The notes under the pieces: generated by a model | What the model was told of the DNA's origin: nothing | The model's database searches: none | Seen by the model: only the letters and a program-made list of their open reading frames with translations | Made by a program: the position numbers and the translations under genes | Part shown: positions 6,085-7,964 of the stretch, piece after piece | How the letters are laid out: the number at the start of each line of letters is the position of its first letter | How positions within the stretch are numbered: the first letter of the stretch is position 1 | NCBI GenBank assembly: GCA_018061385.1 | Contig: JAGOUF010000086.1 | Location: forward strand, 1 to 7,964 | Origin: Chitinophagaceae bacterium | GTDB lineage: Bacteria > Bacteroidota > Bacteroidia > Chitinophagales > Chitinophagaceae | Length of the DNA stretch: 7,964 nucleotides | Direction of reading: 5' to 3'

Positions 6085-7080
6085 TTAATCAACAATAAAA
6101 GGATAATTTTCATCTACATATACATCTTTCAACAATTCACTATCATCTGGCAGTGGGCTTTCTTCTGCAAATTGCACACTTTCGTTTACAATTGCTTCAA
6201 TTTTTGCATCTATTGCTGATAAATCTTCTTGTGTAGCAAAATCATTTTCTAAAATAATATTGGCAACACTTATAATTGGATCTTTTTCTTTGTATTCATC
6301 CACCTCATCTTTACTTCTGTATTTTTGAGGATCGCTGATTGAATGTCCTTTATAGCGATATGTTTTCATTTCAATTAATGTTGGTCCACCACCCTCTCTA
6401 CCACGTTTTACAGCTCTTGTAACACTATCGTGTACAGCTTCAGGATCCATTCCATCAACCATATCAGCAGGCATTTCGTAAGCATCTGCTAATTTATAAA
6501 TATCTACAACATTACTAGTACGTTCAACTGAAGTACCCATTGCATAGTTGTTATTTTCGCAAATAAAAATTACTGGCAACTTCCAAGTCATTGCCATATT
6601 AAAAGTTTCGTGCAACATACCTTGACGTGATGCACCATCCCCAAAAAAACACAACACAACATTGTCTGTTCCTCTGTATTTTTCAGCAAATGCTAAACCA
6701 GCTCCTGTACCAATTTGTGCACCAACAATTCCATGTCCACCAAAGAAAAAATTCTTCACATCAAAAAAGTGCATACTACCACCTTTTCCTTTTGCACAAC
6801 CTGTTGCTTTACCATATAATTCAGCCATACAAGCATTTGCAGTAGTTCCTTTTGCTAATGCCCATCCATGATCTCTGTAGGCAGTAATAAATGGATCTTC
6901 ATGTCTAGTTGCTGTCATGCAACCAGCTGCTATTGCTTCTTGACCAACATAAGCATGAAAAAATCCTCTGATTTTTCCAGCCATTTTATACATTTCTTCG
7001 GCCTTTAATTCAAATTGACGTATAAGTTGCATTAACTCATACCAATACATGTATGTTTCTTTGGAAAATTTAGTTGACAC
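6085..7080 (-). CDS. pdhA: Pyruvate dehydrogenase E1 component, alpha subunit
   Basis: The E1 alpha subunit uses thiamine diphosphate to decarboxylate pyruvate and, with E1 beta, passes the acetyl group to lipoyl-E2. The 331-aa length suits the alpha2beta2 type. Motifs: GFFHAYVGQEAIAAG (39-53), DPFITAYRDHGWALAKG (62-78), GKGGSMHFFD (98-107), FGGHGIVGAQIGTGAGLAFA (113-132), and the ThDP/Mg site that opens with GDGASRQG (147-154) and closes with ENNNYAMGT (175-183). The active-site loop is YRYKGHSISDPQKYR (241-255). No key residue is missing. The best start is GTG at 7080: it yields STKFSKETYMYWYELM, which matches how relatives begin, whereas the first ATG at 7050 would cut off conserved residues. 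No E1 beta, E2 or E3 gene is in the window, so pdhA appears split from its partners. A Bacteroidota promoter lies 21-28 bp upstream. The branched-chain oxoacid E1 alpha is the alternative reading and is less likely on sequence style and length. Confidence 0.95.
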   Translation of the reverse strand: MSTKFSKETYMYWYELMQLIRQFELKAEEMYKMAGKIRGFFHAYVGQEAIAAGCMTATRHEDPFITAYRDHGWALAKGTTANACMAELYGKATGCAKGKGGSMHFFDVKNFFFGGHGIVGAQIGTGAGLAFAEKYRGTDNVVLCFFGDGASRQGMLHETFNMAMTWKLPVIFICENNNYAMGTSVERTSNVVDIYKLADAYEMPADMVDGMDPEAVHDSVTRAVKRGREGGGPTLIEMKTYRYKGHSISDPQKYRSKDEVDEYKEKDPIISVANIILENDFATQEDLSAIDAKIEAIVNESVQFAEESPLPDDSELLKDVYVDENYPFIVD

Positions 7081-7083
7081 TGG

Positions 7084-7097
7084 CTCAAAATTTTGAG
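7084..7097. promoter_or_regulatory. 14-bp perfect palindrome over the predicted pdhA transcription start
   Basis: CTCAAAATTTTGAG is fully self-complementary over 14 bp. It lies between the -7 box (7101-7108) and the GTG (7078-7080), and covers the predicted transcription start. Such a placement is typical for a repressor operator. The regulator is unknown, and the AT core raises the chance that the symmetry is accidental. Confidence 0.45.
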
Positions 7098-7100
7098 TGG

Positions 7101-7108
7101 CAAATATA
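7101..7108 (-). promoter_or_regulatory. pdhA promoter, Bacteroidota-type -7 box
   Basis: On the minus strand this reads TATATTTG, an exact fit to the -7 consensus TAnnTTTG used by the primary sigma factor of Bacteroidota. Upstream, at the expected distance for the -33 TTG element, only a degenerate GTTTTTC is found (about 7122-7128). The predicted start of transcription is near 7094, which gives a very short leader of about 14 nt before the GTG at 7080. Confidence 0.65.
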
Positions 7109-7451
7109 GGGCTTAGGGTTTGAAAAACTTATTTGTGATGTTATTTTGTAAACTTTATGTTAGCAGAAATGGTAATAGTTTCTTTATAAATGAATATTTA
7201 AGTCTAAATTATCCAATTTAAAATTTTAATCAAACAATATTGCACATTTTATGTTTATATATGTGGAAATAAAACCAAAATCACAGCTAAAAATGTTTGG
7301 ATGACTTAAAAGTTCAATTTTAAACTTTTTTAAAGCAAATTTCACCTAATTCTGTTTTTTATATATACTATTATTGCTCAATTTTGCGTTACTAACTATA
7401 GTTTAATCTAACCTAAAATACATCTTGAATGATATTAATCTTTCTGCTATA

Positions 7452-7490
7452 ATAAACTTTAAATTAATCTTTCATCGATTTAAAGTTTAT
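7452..7490 (+). repeat. 13-bp-arm inverted repeat upstream of the secreted-protein gene
   Basis: ATAAACTTTAAAT (7452-7464) is the exact reverse complement of ATTTAAAGTTTAT (7478-7490), with a 13-nt spacer TAATCTTTCATCG. It ends 60 bp before the ATG at 7551. It may be a leader hairpin in the mRNA or a DNA-level binding site. It lacks the G/C content and T-tract of a terminator. Confidence 0.55.
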
Positions 7491-7550
7491 CAAAATCCAT
7501 AAGTACCAAACACTCGTACATTATTTTATTTAGTTTATTCAACAACACCT

Positions 7551-7964
7551 ATGAACATTAGAAAATTAATTTTTTCCACCTGTTGCCTTTTTTTTAGTTT
7601 ATCTTCTTTTGCTCAAATACCTATAGCATATTATGATTTTGAAGATAATAGCAATAGAAACACAAGTGTAGAAACCTCTGTAGAAACAGCAATTTCTACA
7701 ATTGGATCACCTACCATTACTATTAATACATTAACAAGTTCTCACAATACTGGGAATGGATTAAATTATGGTGGTAGTAATACTGGCTTTGCCTTAGGTT
7801 ATTATGGTTTTTCTACAAGTGCTACATCGGCTGCAACGCTACCAAATATACAATTTGGTCCTTTTGATTGTACAGGACTTTCAACAATTTCATTAACTGC
7901 AGATTTTAAAGGAATTGGTGCTAAAATGCCCAATAATGTTAGAATTTATTGGAGTAATGATAAT
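7551..7964 (+). CDS. Secreted protein, N-terminal part, truncated by the right edge
   Basis: An ATG at 7551 opens a frame of 138 codons that has no stop before the window ends. The product begins MNIRKLIFSTCCLFFSLSSF and continues AQIPIAYYDFEDNSNRN, a classical signal peptide with likely cleavage after the Ala of SSFA or one residue later. The mature part is rich in Ser, Thr, Asn and Gly (for example GNGLNYGGSNTGFALGYYGF) and looks like beta-structure of an extracellular protein. An 'AYYDFE' start after the signal peptide is, in my recollection, common in large Bacteroidota surface proteins, many of which end in a type IX secretion sorting domain; the C terminus is not visible here, so that is inference. 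A small in-frame duplication (SVETSVETA) lies near residue 40. The only in-window Cys pair is inside the signal peptide; another Cys occurs at GPFDCTG. Substrate or function cannot be assigned. Confidence 0.82.
   Translation, partial: MNIRKLIFSTCCLFFSLSSFAQIPIAYYDFEDNSNRNTSVETSVETAISTIGSPTITINTLTSSHNTGNGLNYGGSNTGFALGYYGFSTSATSAATLPNIQFGPFDCTGLSTISLTADFKGIGAKMPNNVRIYWSNDN

Larger units (their letters stand above)
7081..7550. other. 470-bp divergent intergenic region between pdhA and the secreted-protein gene
   Basis: No gene of credible length is found on either strand; the longest plus-strand reading starting with ATG that I followed is 27 codons (7138-7221). The region holds the pdhA promoter and palindrome at one end and the 13-bp-arm inverted repeat at the other. 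A poor -7 match for the plus-strand gene, CAATTTTG at 7379-7386, differs from the consensus in its first base. It has no recognisable -33 box. The middle (about 7140-7370) is very AT-rich and shows no structure I can support. The length leaves room for a small RNA, but nothing in the sequence demands one. Confidence 0.5.

Noticed and set aside
6627..6871. Two overlapping plus-strand frames (72 and 69 codons) within pdhA
   Set aside because: They mirror the thiamine diphosphate-binding region of pdhA in other frames and look like a compositional by-product.
7138..7221. 27-codon plus-strand frame in the pdhA/secreted-protein intergenic region
   Set aside because: Too short, with no promoter, no ribosome-binding context and no recognisable peptide type; expected by chance.
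7308..7329. AAAAGTT / AACTTTT inverted repeat in the intergenic region
   Set aside because: Seven AT-dominated base pairs in very AT-rich DNA are within chance expectation.

Overview
The window is AT-rich chromosomal DNA from a member of the Bacteroidota, most likely the Chitinophagaceae or a close relative. This placement is inferred from protein style and promoter type, not from a marker gene. The clues are a TPR/transmembrane histidine kinase, two small lipoproteins, a secreted protein with an 'SSFAQ' signal-peptide end, a cysteine-free sirtuin of the kind I associate with this phylum, and a TATATTTG promoter box that fits the Bacteroidota -7 consensus TAnnTTTG. The content is mostly housekeeping. 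I see no mobile element, CRISPR array, tRNA, rRNA or defence cassette.

Layout. Positions 2-1285 (+) hold the C-terminal part of a TPR sensor histidine kinase that begins before the window. It meets, tail to tail with a 6-bp overlap, a minus-strand pair: a DUF4349-type lipoprotein (2887 to 1979), then 9 bp later a class III sirtuin (1969 to 1280). Upstream of that pair is a small lipocalin-like lipoprotein (3412 to 3005), separated by a 12-bp-arm hairpin with a T-tract that looks like its terminator. A strong bidirectional terminator (3515-3558) isolates this part from the next.

Positions 3577-7080 are a co-directional minus-strand run. In transcription order it is pyruvate dehydrogenase E1 alpha (pdhA, GTG start), a membrane-anchored TPR protein, lumazine synthase (ribH), a LutA-like CCG-domain Fe-S oxidoreductase, and an EVE-domain protein. 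The TPR gene, ribH and the lutA-like gene are tightly spaced (4 and 36 bp) and are probably one transcript. The pdhA gene has its own promoter and a weak terminator-like hairpin after it. The cluster mixes pyruvate/lactate metabolism with riboflavin synthesis; any functional connection is inference.

Positions 7081-7550 are a 470-bp divergent intergenic region. It carries the pdhA promoter with a 14-bp palindrome over the predicted start point and, on the other side, a 13-bp-arm inverted repeat. At 7551 begins a plus-strand gene for a secreted protein that runs off the right edge. It has no stop inside the window.

I did not find a convincing undescribed system. The points most worth checking are the zinc-ligand-free sirtuin beside DUF4349, the symmetric elements flanking the pdhA/secreted-protein divergence, and the unresolved start of the EVE gene.
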